Notes: generated by a model not told the origin, from the letters alone. A DNA stretch of 64,000 nt from Chitinophaga niabensis (GCF_900129465.1 NZ_FSRA01000001.1:2048482-2112481); one strand, 5' to 3'; numbered from the stretch's first letter, positions 23,793 through 32,850 are shown. Numbers and translations are program-made.

Positions 23793-24329
23793 TTACACTT
23801 TTTTTTGAAAATTCATATTCAACTTTTGTGCTACTGCCGACCCTATTTCCAAAACATTGACGATCAGTACCTCATCAAACACGCCCCTATTGGATTTCAG
23901 CTCCTTTTCCCGGATCCCCAGGATGCCTGCCATTTTGATAATACTTTTGCCAGGAGCACATACAACGATCGTTTTCCCGTCATTTACTTCCATCATGGTC
24001 TTCAAAATATGCTCCATCGCCTCCATATTATCCATGGTTGCATCCCGGTAATACTGCACCTGGCACTTCTTTGATTGTGCCAGCGGCTCTACTGTTTTAA
24101 TAAGGCAGGGAGAGTAGGGCGAATACACTGCCCCTATTTCCATATCCTTTAGGAATCCTGCCAAATGTGCGGATTGCTGCTGACCCGTCAGGCTTAAACC
24201 TGGCTCACCTCCATTAGTGGTTGTTTCAGCACAATTCACAAATATAACTGTGGTCGGAGCCTTTCCAGGTGTCCGCATCGAACACACTGCGCTCCAGATT
24301 AGAAGTAAAAGAAAACTTGTACGTAACAT
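23793..24329 (-). CDS. Histidine-phosphatase-fold protein lacking catalytic histidines
   Basis: A 178-residue protein with an N-terminal signal-like segment (MLRTSFLLLLIWSAVCSM, a possible lipobox). The core follows the histidine phosphatase (SixA/phosphoglycerate-mutase-like) plan: VIFVNCAETT at the usual RHAE position, LSLTGQQQSAHLAGFLKD, IGAVYSPYSPCLIKTVEPLA, and KTIVVCAPGKS where VVGHSN is expected. The catalytic RH pair is replaced by NC, and the second catalytic His is also gone. It is probably an enzymatically inactive extracytoplasmic family member with a binding role. Family assignment is by pattern. Confidence 0.7.
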   Translation of the reverse strand: MLRTSFLLLLIWSAVCSMRTPGKAPTTVIFVNCAETTTNGGEPGLSLTGQQQSAHLAGFLKDMEIGAVYSPYSPCLIKTVEPLAQSKKCQVQYYRDATMDNMEAMEHILKTMMEVNDGKTIVVCAPGKSIIKMAGILGIREKELKSNRGVFDEVLIVNVLEIGSAVAQKLNMNFQKKV

Positions 24330-24452
24330 GGCGGAAAATTTAATATGTGATAGAAAAAGCTAAATTTTGAGTCTTTTAGTGAAGCAAATGTTAAAGCGAC
24401 AGGGAGGTATGAATTTATACCTGATATTTGCCCTTTTTTTCCCGGAGAGATA

Positions 24453-24602
24453 ATGGTTGAGATAGCGGTTGACCGGATTAAAAATAACTGTAATAAAAGG
24501 ATAAGCAAAGGGCAATATGACAGAGGGCTGAGGAAAGAGGATAAAGCACAAAAACTGGATAAGAAGTGTCAGCAATATTTTCTAGCTGCTTTCAACCAAT
24601 AG
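24453..24602 (+). CDS. Possible small ORF, 49 residues
   Basis: A short basic frame (MVEIAVDRIKNNCNKRISKG onward) lies in the 380-bp gap between the phosphatase-fold gene and the subtilisin. Its ATG touches the stop of a 14-codon frame upstream (taatg). No homology is recognised and there is no clear ribosome site. It may be chance. Confidence 0.2.
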   Translation: MVEIAVDRIKNNCNKRISKGQYDRGLRKEDKAQKLDKKCQQYFLAAFNQ

Positions 24603-24711
24603 TCAGGCTGCATCACCACTCACCACATCAAAACACCTGTTATAACGCCTTTATCATATCTTTAACCAATTGTGGTATCTGAATTGTAATCTATTAGGAA
24701 AATTGAATAAA

Positions 24712-26397
24712 ATGAGATCCATCTGCAGAGAACTGGCCATGCTAATTGGTGGAGTATTGTGTATGTCTGCGCAAGGTTTTAGCCAACAAAAACCAGCTGT
24801 TCCAAAGAACTGGCAATTACTGAGCTACTCAACTGACAGTGTTTACGGCATTGGAGCAGAAAAAGCTTATAAAGAACTGCTGAAGAACCGGAAAAGTAAA
24901 ACAGTGATAGTGGCAGTAGTGGATTCCGGCGTCGACACTACCCATGAAGACCTCAAAGGCATTCTCTGGCACAACCCCAACGAAATTCCCGGTAATAATA
25001 TCGACGACGACGGAAATGGTTATGTGGATGATGTATACGGCTGGAATTTCCTCGGCGCCAAAGATGGCAGCACCGTAAAAGAAGATTCTGACGAAGCTAC
25101 CCGCGAATACTATCGCTATAAAAAGCTGTACCGTAACCCTGATTCTGCTTTGGAAAAAGAAAGCAAGGAATATGCTTACTGGAAACGGCTGAAAGAACGC
25201 ATTGAGCGCCCTTCTTCCCAAAATAAATCCAACTACAAAATGATGCTCAAAGTGCAGGAAAACCTCCTCCGCTGCGAAACCATTTTGAGTGAATATGTAA
25301 AGACCACGGACTTTACCCTTCAACAGCTGGATACCATCTACACCCAGGACCAGGATGTAATGCTTGCCAAATCATTTGCGCTCAGGCTGCTGAAAAGCAC
25401 GGGAGACGAAGAGATGACCTACCAGGGCTTCAAATCTGACCTTGCAGAATACATCAACGACCTGAAACGTAAAGCTGAGAACACAGGCCAGGAACCGGTA
25501 GATAAACGCGCCACCATTGTGGGCGACAATCTGAATGATATCAACGATAAATATTACGGCAATAACGATGTAATGGGCCAGTTTGCCATGCACGGTACAC
25601 ACGTATCCGGTATTATCGGTGCGATGCGCAACAACGATATCGGAATGGACGGTGTCGCAGATAACGTACGCATTATGGCTGTAAAGGTTGTACCGGAAGG
25701 AGATGAACGTGATAAAGATGTGGCATTGGGCATCCGCTATGCGGTAGACAATGGTGCGCAGATCATCAACATGAGCTTCGGTAAAGGTTTCTCCCCCAAC
25801 AAAGCATGGGTAGATGATGCCATCCGCTATGCACAGCAAAAAGGCGTACTGCTCGTACATGCAGCAGGTAACGACGGTGCGAACAACGATGAAGTGGAAA
25901 ACTTCCCGAAAGATACTTTTGATAATGGTGAAGAGGCTGATAATGTGATTACGGTAGGTGCCAGCGGTAACGGCCGTACCGGCAGCAAAATAGCAGGTTT
26001 CTCCAACTATGGTAAAAAGGAAGTAGATGTATTTGCTCCCGGCGTATCCATCTACTCTACCGTTCCCGGCGGCATTAAGTACAACAATGCCAGCGGTACC
26101 AGTATGGCGGCTCCGGTAGTAGCAGGTGTTGCTGCCATGATCCTCTCTTACTTCCCTGACCTGAGCGCAAGGCAGTTGAAAGCGATCATCGAAAAAACAG
26201 CCACTCCCCTCCCCGATCAGATGGTCAATAAACCAGGTGCAAAAGATGAAATGGTTCCTTTCGCTGAATTATCCAAATCCGGCGGGCTGGTGAATGTGTA
26301 TGAAGCCATTAAACTGGCGGCTAAGACCAAGGGAGAAAATGCGAAGAAGAACAGGGAGAAAGAGAAGATGAAAGTGCTGCCGCTCACCAAAGATTAA
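24712..26397 (+). CDS. Secreted subtilisin-like serine peptidase (S8)
   Basis: A 561-residue secreted protease. A signal peptide (MLIGGVLCMSAQGFSQ) precedes the peptidase domain. The catalytic triad is visible: Asp71 in VVDSGVDTTHEDL, His294 in MHGTHVSGIIGA and Ser464 in ASGTSMAAPVVAG. About 220 residues, including a charged helical insert (residues about 135-275), separate Asp and His, a feature of a Bacteroidota S8 subgroup. DDDGNGYVDDVYGWN after the Asp may bind calcium. The C-terminus is Lys-rich with no sorting domain. ATG 24712 is chosen because it begins the signal peptide; the frame is open from 24670. Confidence 0.93.
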   Translation: MRSICRELAMLIGGVLCMSAQGFSQQKPAVPKNWQLLSYSTDSVYGIGAEKAYKELLKNRKSKTVIVAVVDSGVDTTHEDLKGILWHNPNEIPGNNIDDDGNGYVDDVYGWNFLGAKDGSTVKEDSDEATREYYRYKKLYRNPDSALEKESKEYAYWKRLKERIERPSSQNKSNYKMMLKVQENLLRCETILSEYVKTTDFTLQQLDTIYTQDQDVMLAKSFALRLLKSTGDEEMTYQGFKSDLAEYINDLKRKAENTGQEPVDKRATIVGDNLNDINDKYYGNNDVMGQFAMHGTHVSGIIGAMRNNDIGMDGVADNVRIMAVKVVPEGDERDKDVALGIRYAVDNGAQIINMSFGKGFSPNKAWVDDAIRYAQQKGVLLVHAAGNDGANNDEVENFPKDTFDNGEEADNVITVGASGNGRTGSKIAGFSNYGKKEVDVFAPGVSIYSTVPGGIKYNNASGTSMAAPVVAGVAAMILSYFPDLSARQLKAIIEKTATPLPDQMVNKPGAKDEMVPFAELSKSGGLVNVYEAIKLAAKTKGENAKKNREKEKMKVLPLTKD

Positions 26398-26413
26398 TGT
26401 TCGATCTCTATAT

Positions 26414-26455
26414 AAACAGCAAGCCCGTTACAATGATGTAACGGGCTTGCTGTTT
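26414..26455. terminator. Strong bidirectional terminator
   Basis: A perfect 19-bp stem (26414-26432 with 26437-26455) has an atga loop and A/T flanks. It separates the convergent subtilisin and immunity-like genes and can serve both. Confidence 0.9.
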
Positions 26456-26465
26456 CTTCACCTGT

Positions 26466-27179
26466 TTATTCCACCAGTTCCAGTTCATTTTTTGTTATTT
26501 CCAGACCGGTAAGATCAGTTTGTTGATAATCCTGCCAGAATTTCTTTGTCACAAATAGCCAATCTCCCTGGATCTTCATAAAAGCAGGAGGTGTTACCAC
26601 TTCCTTCATCTTTGTTCTGATAAAGGAAGTATTACTTTCATTCCGGATCAGTTGCTGGTATTCAGCCATATCTTTTACCTGGTGATACTGAAATCCAAGC
26701 CCCGGGGTTCCTGACCTGATGATGGAATACTCCATATCCAATAACTCCGGGCGGAGTGAACGAACGATCCAGAAATAAAATTTACCAGGTACTTCTTCTT
26801 TCTGGTTATACAAACGTACCGGAACCAACTCCTGCTCAACTCCTTTATAACCCAGAAGAAAATCTGCAGCCCTCTGGCTGATAATAATCCTGGTGGGAAA
26901 CATGAATGGTCCATAATTCATAAAGTCCATCAGTTTGGCTTTAGGAACCATATCAGCCGATAGTTCAACCCCTATACCCGGGGATAAACTCCTGAAGGAA
27001 AGATCTTCCGGTGGATAAGTAAACAAGCGGTTTTTCCATTGTGCCAGCTTTTCCACTGTTTCAGAACGAAGTTGAACTGACGAACTTCCATCTTTCAGTC
27101 CGGTTATTTTTGGTTCGGGCGTAATCCATACACCGTTATATCTCATATTATGGCTGGCTGTATTTTCTGAAAAAGCCAT
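26466..27179 (-). CDS. Hypothetical protein, possibly Imm11/DUF1629-like
   Basis: A 237-residue soluble protein without signal peptide or membrane segments. The order of RIIISQRAADFLLGY, QELVPVRLYNQKEEVPGKFYFWIV, LDMEYSIIRSG and the C-terminal GDWLFVTKKFWQDYQQTDLTGLEI resembles Imm11/DUF1629-type proteins, which occur in polymorphic toxin loci and also alone. No toxin gene is adjacent. The family call is tentative. It is monocistronic, between a bidirectional terminator and the DUF4870 gene. Confidence 0.5.
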   Translation of the reverse strand: MAFSENTASHNMRYNGVWITPEPKITGLKDGSSSVQLRSETVEKLAQWKNRLFTYPPEDLSFRSLSPGIGVELSADMVPKAKLMDFMNYGPFMFPTRIIISQRAADFLLGYKGVEQELVPVRLYNQKEEVPGKFYFWIVRSLRPELLDMEYSIIRSGTPGLGFQYHQVKDMAEYQQLIRNESNTSFIRTKMKEVVTPPAFMKIQGDWLFVTKKFWQDYQQTDLTGLEITKNELELVE

Positions 27180-27294
27180 TTAAATTTCCCGTTGGTCTAT
27201 CATTCAACCAATTCCAACTCTTTTTTCATTAGTTCAAAATGGTCCGTTCACGCTAAAGCTTTGCGCAGTTGTTTTTTTGGATATTTTTATTTTA

Positions 27295-27723
27295 TCATTT
27301 CACTACCCTCCAACTCACCGGGTACCTGTAATTTTTTCCTTTATTAGCCTCCACAGCTGCAAGGATGGAAAAAACAAGGTTCAGCACCCAAAGGATCTGC
27401 ACCAATGCAACAGTGGAGAAGAATTCAAAGTTCCAGTCGTGATTCCTCCAGGGATTACTGCCGTTAAACACCCTGGTAAAACTCCAGAAGCCCCAGCGGA
27501 TGCCGTTGATGATATTTACGATAAGCGATAAAATGGCGATGGTGATCTGGAAGTTCACAGCTTCCTTTCCTTCCCGGTCAACAAATGCAGAATCATTCTT
27601 TTTAAGCAGCCATATTACCAGTGCTCCGATCACATTCCCGCCTGCGGCAAACAGGGCATGACCTATGATACCGCCCAGGTGTACGAGCGTACCCCAGGTC
27701 CTGTCATCTTTTTGAAGTTCCAT
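27295..27723 (-). CDS. DUF4870 (Tic20-like) membrane protein
   Basis: A 142-residue membrane protein with about four helices. TWGTLVHLGGIIGHA at the start, VIGALVIWLLKKNDSAFVDREGKEAVNFQIT in the middle and the final helix with ILAAVEANKGKNYRYP are the standard marks of DUF4870 proteins. Function is unknown for the family. It follows the RNase P RNA gene region on the same side and seems monocistronic. Confidence 0.88.
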   Translation of the reverse strand: MELQKDDRTWGTLVHLGGIIGHALFAAGGNVIGALVIWLLKKNDSAFVDREGKEAVNFQITIAILSLIVNIINGIRWGFWSFTRVFNGSNPWRNHDWNFEFFSTVALVQILWVLNLVFSILAAVEANKGKNYRYPVSWRVVK

Positions 27724-27764
27724 AAGTGAGAGATTTTGGATATAGGGTTTAAGTTAACATAAAA

Positions 27765-28157
27765 TCCGGTAAAACCACCCGGCAAAGCTTATAAGCCGGA
27801 TTCTGTATCCCGTTCTGCAACGGAACCGCTATCATTTATCTGCGGCATTCATCACTGAATACCTGTATCTGCCTACCCTCGGTCATCGGGCGGGCAGCCC
27901 TCAAACGACCGTTTACATGGCATTTCAGCACGCAAGGTTTACCCGCAGAACAGGTTACCCGGTTCTGCCGTGGGCTCTTACCCCACATTTTCACCCTTAC
28001 CCCGGAAGGCGGTTATTTTCTGTGGCACTGTCTGTTCTCTTCACCGAAGCGAAAAGCCCCACCCGTTAGGTGGTGCGTTGCCCTATGCTGTCCGGACTTT
28101 CCTGCCTTTTGTTTCCAAAAAGCCGATAGCGCGGCTTTGCCGGGTGGTTTTACCGGA
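27765..28157 (-). ncRNA. rnpB: RNase P RNA (bacterial type A)
   Basis: On the minus strand the sequence carries the universal RNase P landmarks: AGGAAAGTCCGGAC near the 5' end (28103-28090), the ACAGAAAATAACCGCC element (28023-28008) and the 3' ACAGAATCCGGCTTAT (about 27802-27787). The RNA processes the 5' leader of tRNAs. The ends pair in a perfect 24-bp helix (27765-27788 with 28134-28157), taken here as a long P1. A TAACTTTG promoter box ends 4 nt before the first base. Exact ends are uncertain by a few bases. Confidence 0.92.
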
Positions 28158-28160
28158 TCG

Positions 28161-28168
28161 CAAAGTTA
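28161..28168 (-). promoter_or_regulatory. -7 box of the rnpB promoter
   Basis: TAACTTTG on the minus strand fits the Bacteroidota TAnnTTTG box exactly and ends 4 nt before the predicted RNA start. It overlaps the stop codon of the upstream Smr-domain gene. No TTTG was seen at the -33 distance. Confidence 0.6.
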
Positions 28169-29182
28169 CTTAAAAAATATCTCGGTGGCCCCGTATCCGT
28201 AGAAAGGATGGTATTGGTTCACAAAGTATTTGACCTCGGATACTGTTTTCAGGATCTCGTGCACCTCGTCCCGCAGTTTACCGGAACCGATGCCGTGTAT
28301 CACGATCATGCTTTTCTGATGCTGTGCAATCGCAAGGTCCAGGTTGTACTGGAATTCATTCAACTGGATCCCCAGCATTTCCAGGTTACTTAGCTCCTGC
28401 CAGTTGCTGGCCAGTTTTTCAATATGAAGGTCTACTTCATACTTAGCCGTAACCGGTGTTGTATCCTTGATGGAATAGTTGGTGGTGAGGGTTTGCAGTT
28501 TCTTTTTTTCCACCGGGCTGAAGCCATAGGCATCTGTTTCCGTGCGGAGCGGGTATTTATCGAAGAGCAGGTAATCGATGGTGGCCTGTTGTTTCTCCTG
28601 TTGCTGACCCAGTTGCTGGAACAGTTGTTTTGCTTTTACCTTCCAGGTTTTTTCAAAAGAGGCGGCGAGTTTCAGGTCAGTTTCTTTAGGGCTGAAAGTA
28701 AATTCAAAACGGGGATTGTCGTTCAGCTGTTCAAACTCCAGGTCTGCCAGGTAAGTATGCTGGAATGCATGGATATCCTGCTTCAGTTCCAGGAACAGTT
28801 TGTTATTCAGCCAGATCTCAAAACGGTAATTATACCCTTTGCCGGTTTGGTTCAGCAGATGGAACTTAAGCGTGGTCACCACATCGTCTATCCCGTCTGA
28901 TTCATAGATCGGCAACATGGTCAGGAATACCCCTTTTTCTACCCTTGGGGCAGCTGAGGGTTTTTCGCGGGGGATTTCCTCTCCCGGCGTTCTTTTAGGC
29001 GGCAAAGGCGTCTTTCCTTTCGTAAAACGGTGAAAATAGGGGAAGTCTATCTGGTCCAGGTACACCGGGAAAGTGGATTTGCCCACTTCCACCAATACCA
29101 TATCATCACCCATAATATCAACTACCGTTCCTTCTTCTTTGGAATGCAGCAAAAGGATCTTATCGCCTACTGTGTATTTCAT
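28166..29182 (-). CDS. DUF2027 / Smr-domain protein
   Basis: A 338-residue cytosolic protein. The N-terminal part is a KOW/SH3-like barrel (MKYTVGDKILLLHSKEEGTVVDI). The middle is a DUF2027-type beta region (about residues 90-190). The C-terminal Smr domain (about 255-338) has VDLHIEKL, MIVIHGIGSGKLRDEVHEIL and YGYGATEIFF. Smr domains are nucleases or nucleic-acid binders related to the MutS2 tail; here the DLHIE and HGIGSGKLR motifs are both intact. Role probably in RNA or DNA processing. ATG 29182 is used; a TTG at 29191 extends it by three codons. Its stop overlaps the rnpB promoter. Confidence 0.85.
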   Translation of the reverse strand: MKYTVGDKILLLHSKEEGTVVDIMGDDMVLVEVGKSTFPVYLDQIDFPYFHRFTKGKTPLPPKRTPGEEIPREKPSAAPRVEKGVFLTMLPIYESDGIDDVVTTLKFHLLNQTGKGYNYRFEIWLNNKLFLELKQDIHAFQHTYLADLEFEQLNDNPRFEFTFSPKETDLKLAASFEKTWKVKAKQLFQQLGQQQEKQQATIDYLLFDKYPLRTETDAYGFSPVEKKKLQTLTTNYSIKDTTPVTAKYEVDLHIEKLASNWQELSNLEMLGIQLNEFQYNLDLAIAQHQKSMIVIHGIGSGKLRDEVHEILKTVSEVKYFVNQYHPFYGYGATEIFFK

Positions 29183-29222
29183 AGCAGGCAAAATTACTAT
29201 AGTTCAACGGGAGTTGGAACTA

Positions 29223-29678
29223 CTAATTCGTTCCCGGTGCTTTTTCCGGATGCCGCCGCATATATTCATCCACAGAGAAGCGGCCGCTACCCTCTACCAG
29301 GAAGAATATCAGCGCGCAGAGCACAATAATGGACAGGATCATTTCAGAGTGAACAGCAAAAAGATTAACCGGCGTGTGAACGAAGAAAACTGCTCCAAAC
29401 AGGATGGGGATATTGGCAAGGATGCCTACCCGGGTCAGTAAGCCCAAAGTGATGAGCAAACCGCCGGCAATGTGAGCAAATACAATTATATGAGCCAGCC
29501 AGAAAGATAATACCGTGAGAAAGGGCTGTTCGTCGATCCGCGCTTTCAGCAGATCTATATTGCCTACGAACTGTATACCTTTCCACATCAGGATCAATCC
29601 AAGCACGATCCTTAATCCGTCTATCCATATGGGGTGATGCGTTTCACCCCACCGGTCTATGCGTTGCAGGAGGTTCAT
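29223..29678 (-). CDS. DoxX-family membrane protein
   Basis: A 151-residue inner membrane protein with four predicted helices in the DoxX arrangement: LRIVLGLILMWKGIQFV, IIVFAHIAGGLLITLGLLTR, GILANIPILFGAVFF and LSIIVLCALIFFLVEG. It ends with a short polar tail (DEYMRRHPEKAPGTN). DoxX proteins are associated with redox or thiol stress, but the activity is not established. A terminator for the next upstream gene lies between the two, so it is likely transcribed alone. Confidence 0.85.
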   Translation of the reverse strand: MNLLQRIDRWGETHHPIWIDGLRIVLGLILMWKGIQFVGNIDLLKARIDEQPFLTVLSFWLAHIIVFAHIAGGLLITLGLLTRVGILANIPILFGAVFFVHTPVNLFAVHSEMILSIIVLCALIFFLVEGSGRFSVDEYMRRHPEKAPGTN

Positions 29679-29724
29679 AACATGTGATTTAGTGATACAA
29701 AGAACTCTTATCCTAATTTACGAA

Positions 29725-29759
29725 AAAAAGCGCAAAGGAGTTGCCCCTTTTGCGCTTTT
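29725..29759 (-). terminator. Terminator after the esterase-like gene
   Basis: Stem aaaagcgcaaagga / ccttttgcgctttt with a short loop (29725-29738 with 29744-29759). On the minus strand a long T-run follows. It lies 20 nt after the stop of the hydrolase gene. Confidence 0.8.
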
Positions 29760-29778
29760 AACGTTATGTATAAAGCTG

Positions 29779-31101
29779 TTATTCAATCTTTACTGCTACT
29801 GCCGCCGGGAAGATCCGCAACGGATCCCCGAACAATGCCAGGCTCTCTGCCATTACGCCTACATTCAGCTGTAGTTTTTCATTGAAAACTTCCTTCCCGT
29901 TATACTTCACTTTCACCGGTTGTGCAAAATCCACTTTATCTACATATAACCTGATGGCCCCTTTCACCACGCCTTTCACATTGGAAGACCTGATCGTATA
30001 AACATTCCCGTGTTTCTCCACATAAAAACTACGCTCACCGCTTTGGGAAAGCCCATCCAGCCTTACATACCCGAAACCTTTCCGGTATGTGCAGGGTTGA
30101 CCAGGTTCTGCATTATAAATAGTATCGCATTGTGCATAATACATCCAGCTTAATGTATCCGGATAATTCTTCCTTGAAAATTGTTTGATCCAGGGAGCTG
30201 CTTTCATATAATCGATACCATGACCTTTGCCGGCCTGGATCTCCACCGTATGAATAAATTGTCCGGGGTTGGCAGCAGCAGCACTGTCCAGCATGATCTT
30301 CCATCTTTTTGCATTCTCCACACGATCATATGCTTTATCAAATTCACCCATCTGGATGCAAAAAGCAGTGTTGCGAAGGTTCTCTATATGTTCCTGTTCC
30401 GGCCAGATAGCACCTGCCATAGGGCCAGCGGCAGCAAAGTAATCTGCGAGAAAAACACCCATCCTGAAACTGCCGTAACCTCCTTCCGAGATCCCTAAAA
30501 TATAAGCTCTGTCCGGATCTACATCTCCTGAAAGCACACCCAGCTGCCATGCCCTGATATATGCGGCCATCGCTGAGCGGTGGTACCAGCGCCCCCTGCG
30601 GTCGTCCGGCATGCGGGGTACAAAATACAGGCTTGGCGCATCATCATAACGTTTGCCTAATGTTTTGGCTGCCTGCCATTCCCTGCTGTTTGCCTGGGAT
30701 GTCCATGGGCCGGTTTCTTTAGGAAAGCAACCACCACCGTGAAGATTGATGAATAAAGGATAACCACCGGCAGGACGTTCTCCTTTGGTAAACACGGAGA
30801 ACAACATCTTCCTGTTATCCGGCAATTGCCAGGTAAGCGAATCTTTTGTTGCCTCAGGCCAGGTGCTGAGCCTTGCTGTATTCGCCTTCTTCCAGTCTTC
30901 CCAGAGCTTGTTCCTGTAAGCGGGTAATTCACCAGGAGTGATCTCCTGCTTATAAAAGGCTTCATCCGGGTTATGCAGGCTATCCGCTTCAAGCGTAACA
31001 CCAAAGTAAGAAACAAGCGCATCAGGTGTTATGTTCTTTGCCGGCTTTTTTACAGCACTGCAGGAAATCATAAACACGGCGGCCATTAATTTAATCTTCA
31101 T
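29779..31101 (-). CDS. Alpha/beta-hydrolase lipoprotein
   Basis: A 440-residue predicted extracytoplasmic hydrolase. The signal MKIKLMAAVFMISCSAVKK has a plausible lipobox (FMISC). The fold shows the oxyanion motif NLHGGGCF, the nucleophile elbow GISEGGYGSFRMG and a late GKGHGIDYMK with the likely catalytic His. These match prolyl-oligopeptidase-like or esterase families; the exact substrate is unknown. The C-terminal 120 residues form a beta-rich domain (VKGAIRLYVDKVDF). The start codon lies 1 bp after the permease stop, so both genes are probably co-transcribed. Earlier codons up to 31143 overlap that gene and are rejected. Confidence 0.8.
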   Translation of the reverse strand: MKIKLMAAVFMISCSAVKKPAKNITPDALVSYFGVTLEADSLHNPDEAFYKQEITPGELPAYRNKLWEDWKKANTARLSTWPEATKDSLTWQLPDNRKMLFSVFTKGERPAGGYPLFINLHGGGCFPKETGPWTSQANSREWQAAKTLGKRYDDAPSLYFVPRMPDDRRGRWYHRSAMAAYIRAWQLGVLSGDVDPDRAYILGISEGGYGSFRMGVFLADYFAAAGPMAGAIWPEQEHIENLRNTAFCIQMGEFDKAYDRVENAKRWKIMLDSAAAANPGQFIHTVEIQAGKGHGIDYMKAAPWIKQFSRKNYPDTLSWMYYAQCDTIYNAEPGQPCTYRKGFGYVRLDGLSQSGERSFYVEKHGNVYTIRSSNVKGVVKGAIRLYVDKVDFAQPVKVKYNGKEVFNEKLQLNVGVMAESLALFGDPLRIFPAAVAVKIE

Positions 31102-31102
31102 C

Positions 31103-32773
31103 TTATGCTTGTTTCGGTGCCAGTTTGCTCTTCCAGTATCCATAGAGGAAATACACCAATAAGCCGAATCCCATCCAGCAGAAGAATACTAACCAGCTCT
31201 TCACAGGTATTTCTATCATCAGGTACAGGCAGCAAAGCATGCCTAATACAGGGATCAGGGAGAAACGTTTGATGATGGTAGCTACGGTAATAGCAAAGCT
31301 CAGTATCAGGAAGATCAGGAAAAGGATGCGCTCATGGTCTATTGTAGCGAGGTTCACAAAGGTATCTCCTATCTTATCCCGGAAGAAGAAACAGAACAAA
31401 GCAAAGATCGCTGGCACAATGATCATTCCGTTGATATAGGGCAGGTTGAATTTCTTGGACTCTTTATCCACCTTCGGTAACAATAACACGCCACCGCACA
31501 CCAGTACAAATGCAAACAGGGTACCGATACTGGTAAGGTCTGTAACAATGCCGCTTTCAACGAATAAAGAAGGGATGGCTACAATGAATCCGGTAACAAT
31601 AGTGGCAAAACTGGGTGTATGGAATTTACGATGCACCTTCGCGAATTTCTTTGGCAGCAGGCCATCGCGGCTCATGCTCATCCAGATGCGCGGCTGCCCG
31701 ATCTGGAATACCAGGATCACACTCGTAGCAGCAACAACTGCACTGATAGAGATCACGTATCCCACTTTCTCCATGTTCAGTTTATCAAACACGTAGGCCA
31801 ATGGATCAGCAATGTGATTGAACTCAGAATAGTTCACCATACCCGTGATCACCAGCGTCACCACTATATAGATAATGGTACAGATAATAAGGGAATAGAT
31901 CATGGCACGCGGCATATCCCTTTGCGGGTTGGCTGTTTCTTCCGCCGTAGTGGAAATGGCATCAAAACCAATGTAGGCAAAGAACACAGCAGATACTCCT
32001 TTCAATACGCCTTCAAATTTATTCGGCAGGAAGGGCGTCCAGTTATCCGTATTGATATAGAACACACCTATGAGCACTACCACTGCCAATACAATGATCT
32101 TCAAACCCACCATGGCATTTGCGCTGCGCTTGCTTTCGCGGATCCCGATATAGGCTACGATAGTGATCAGCACTACGATCAGAAACGCAGGGATGTTCAT
32201 GATCACCTTCCAGCTGCCCAACAAAGGCGCAGTGCTCCAGGCAAGCCCCTCCACGGGTAAATTAGTAGCCACTGCATGTTCATATGCTGCTTTAGCTGTG
32301 CTGGAATCTGTGATCAGCCAGGCCGGAAGATGTATGTTCATGCCTTCCAGTACATTATTGAAATAGCTGCTCCAGGAAATAGCCACCACAATGTTGCCAA
32401 TGGAATACTCCAGGATAAGCGCCCAGCCTATGATCCAGGCAGCGAGTTCACCAAATGTAACATAGGAGTAAGTATAGGCACTGCCTGCAACCGGCACGCG
32501 GGAAGCAAACTCTGCATAACACAAAGCAGTGAATCCGCAGGTAACCGCCGTTAAAAGAAAGAGAAAGATAACGCCGGGGCCGCCGTTGTAAGCTGCCTGG
32601 CCAATCGTGGAAAAGATACCGGCGCCGATCACAGCCGCCACGCCCATCAGGGTAAGATCTCGTACATTCAGCACCTTGGTAAGACTGGCGCCGCCATGTG
32701 AATCAGAAACGCCATCCTTAGCGTCCTGCATAATTTTGGACAGGGACTTTTTCCTGAAAAGCGAGTTAGACAT
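31103..32773 (-). CDS. APC-family amino acid permease
   Basis: A 556-residue inner membrane transporter with about 13 helices. The first helix contains the APC signature GVAAVIGAGIFSTIGQAA; later FFAYIGFDAISTTAEETANPQRDMP marks helix 6 and the loop typical of cationic amino acid transporters (CAT/YfnA-like). It imports an amino acid, probably with a proton. The next gene, 1 bp on, is a secreted hydrolase, which might release the transported compound; that link is inference. A 30-residue polar N-terminus precedes helix 1. Confidence 0.92.
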   Translation of the reverse strand: MSNSLFRKKSLSKIMQDAKDGVSDSHGGASLTKVLNVRDLTLMGVAAVIGAGIFSTIGQAAYNGGPGVIFLFLLTAVTCGFTALCYAEFASRVPVAGSAYTYSYVTFGELAAWIIGWALILEYSIGNIVVAISWSSYFNNVLEGMNIHLPAWLITDSSTAKAAYEHAVATNLPVEGLAWSTAPLLGSWKVIMNIPAFLIVVLITIVAYIGIRESKRSANAMVGLKIIVLAVVVLIGVFYINTDNWTPFLPNKFEGVLKGVSAVFFAYIGFDAISTTAEETANPQRDMPRAMIYSLIICTIIYIVVTLVITGMVNYSEFNHIADPLAYVFDKLNMEKVGYVISISAVVAATSVILVFQIGQPRIWMSMSRDGLLPKKFAKVHRKFHTPSFATIVTGFIVAIPSLFVESGIVTDLTSIGTLFAFVLVCGGVLLLPKVDKESKKFNLPYINGMIIVPAIFALFCFFFRDKIGDTFVNLATIDHERILFLIFLILSFAITVATIIKRFSLIPVLGMLCCLYLMIEIPVKSWLVFFCWMGFGLLVYFLYGYWKSKLAPKQA

Positions 32774-32802
32774 TCGTTGTAGTTAAGGGTTGATATTATA
32801 AA

Positions 32803-32828
32803 ACCGTTAATGGCAAGCCATTAACGGT
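32803..32828 (-). terminator. Hairpin after the polyprenyl synthase gene
   Basis: A perfect 12-bp stem accgttaatggc / gccattaacggt has only two loop bases. On the minus strand it is followed by ttttat, which favours a terminator for the prenyl synthase gene. Because it also lies 30 bp upstream of the permease start, an operator role is possible. Confidence 0.6.
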
Positions 32829-32850
32829 CAAATATAAGACATATCCCTAA

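Noticed and set aside
24299..24575. Two overlapping minus-strand frames upstream of the phosphatase-fold gene
   Set aside because: They are short, hydrophobic and AT-driven, with no start signal or conserved pattern.
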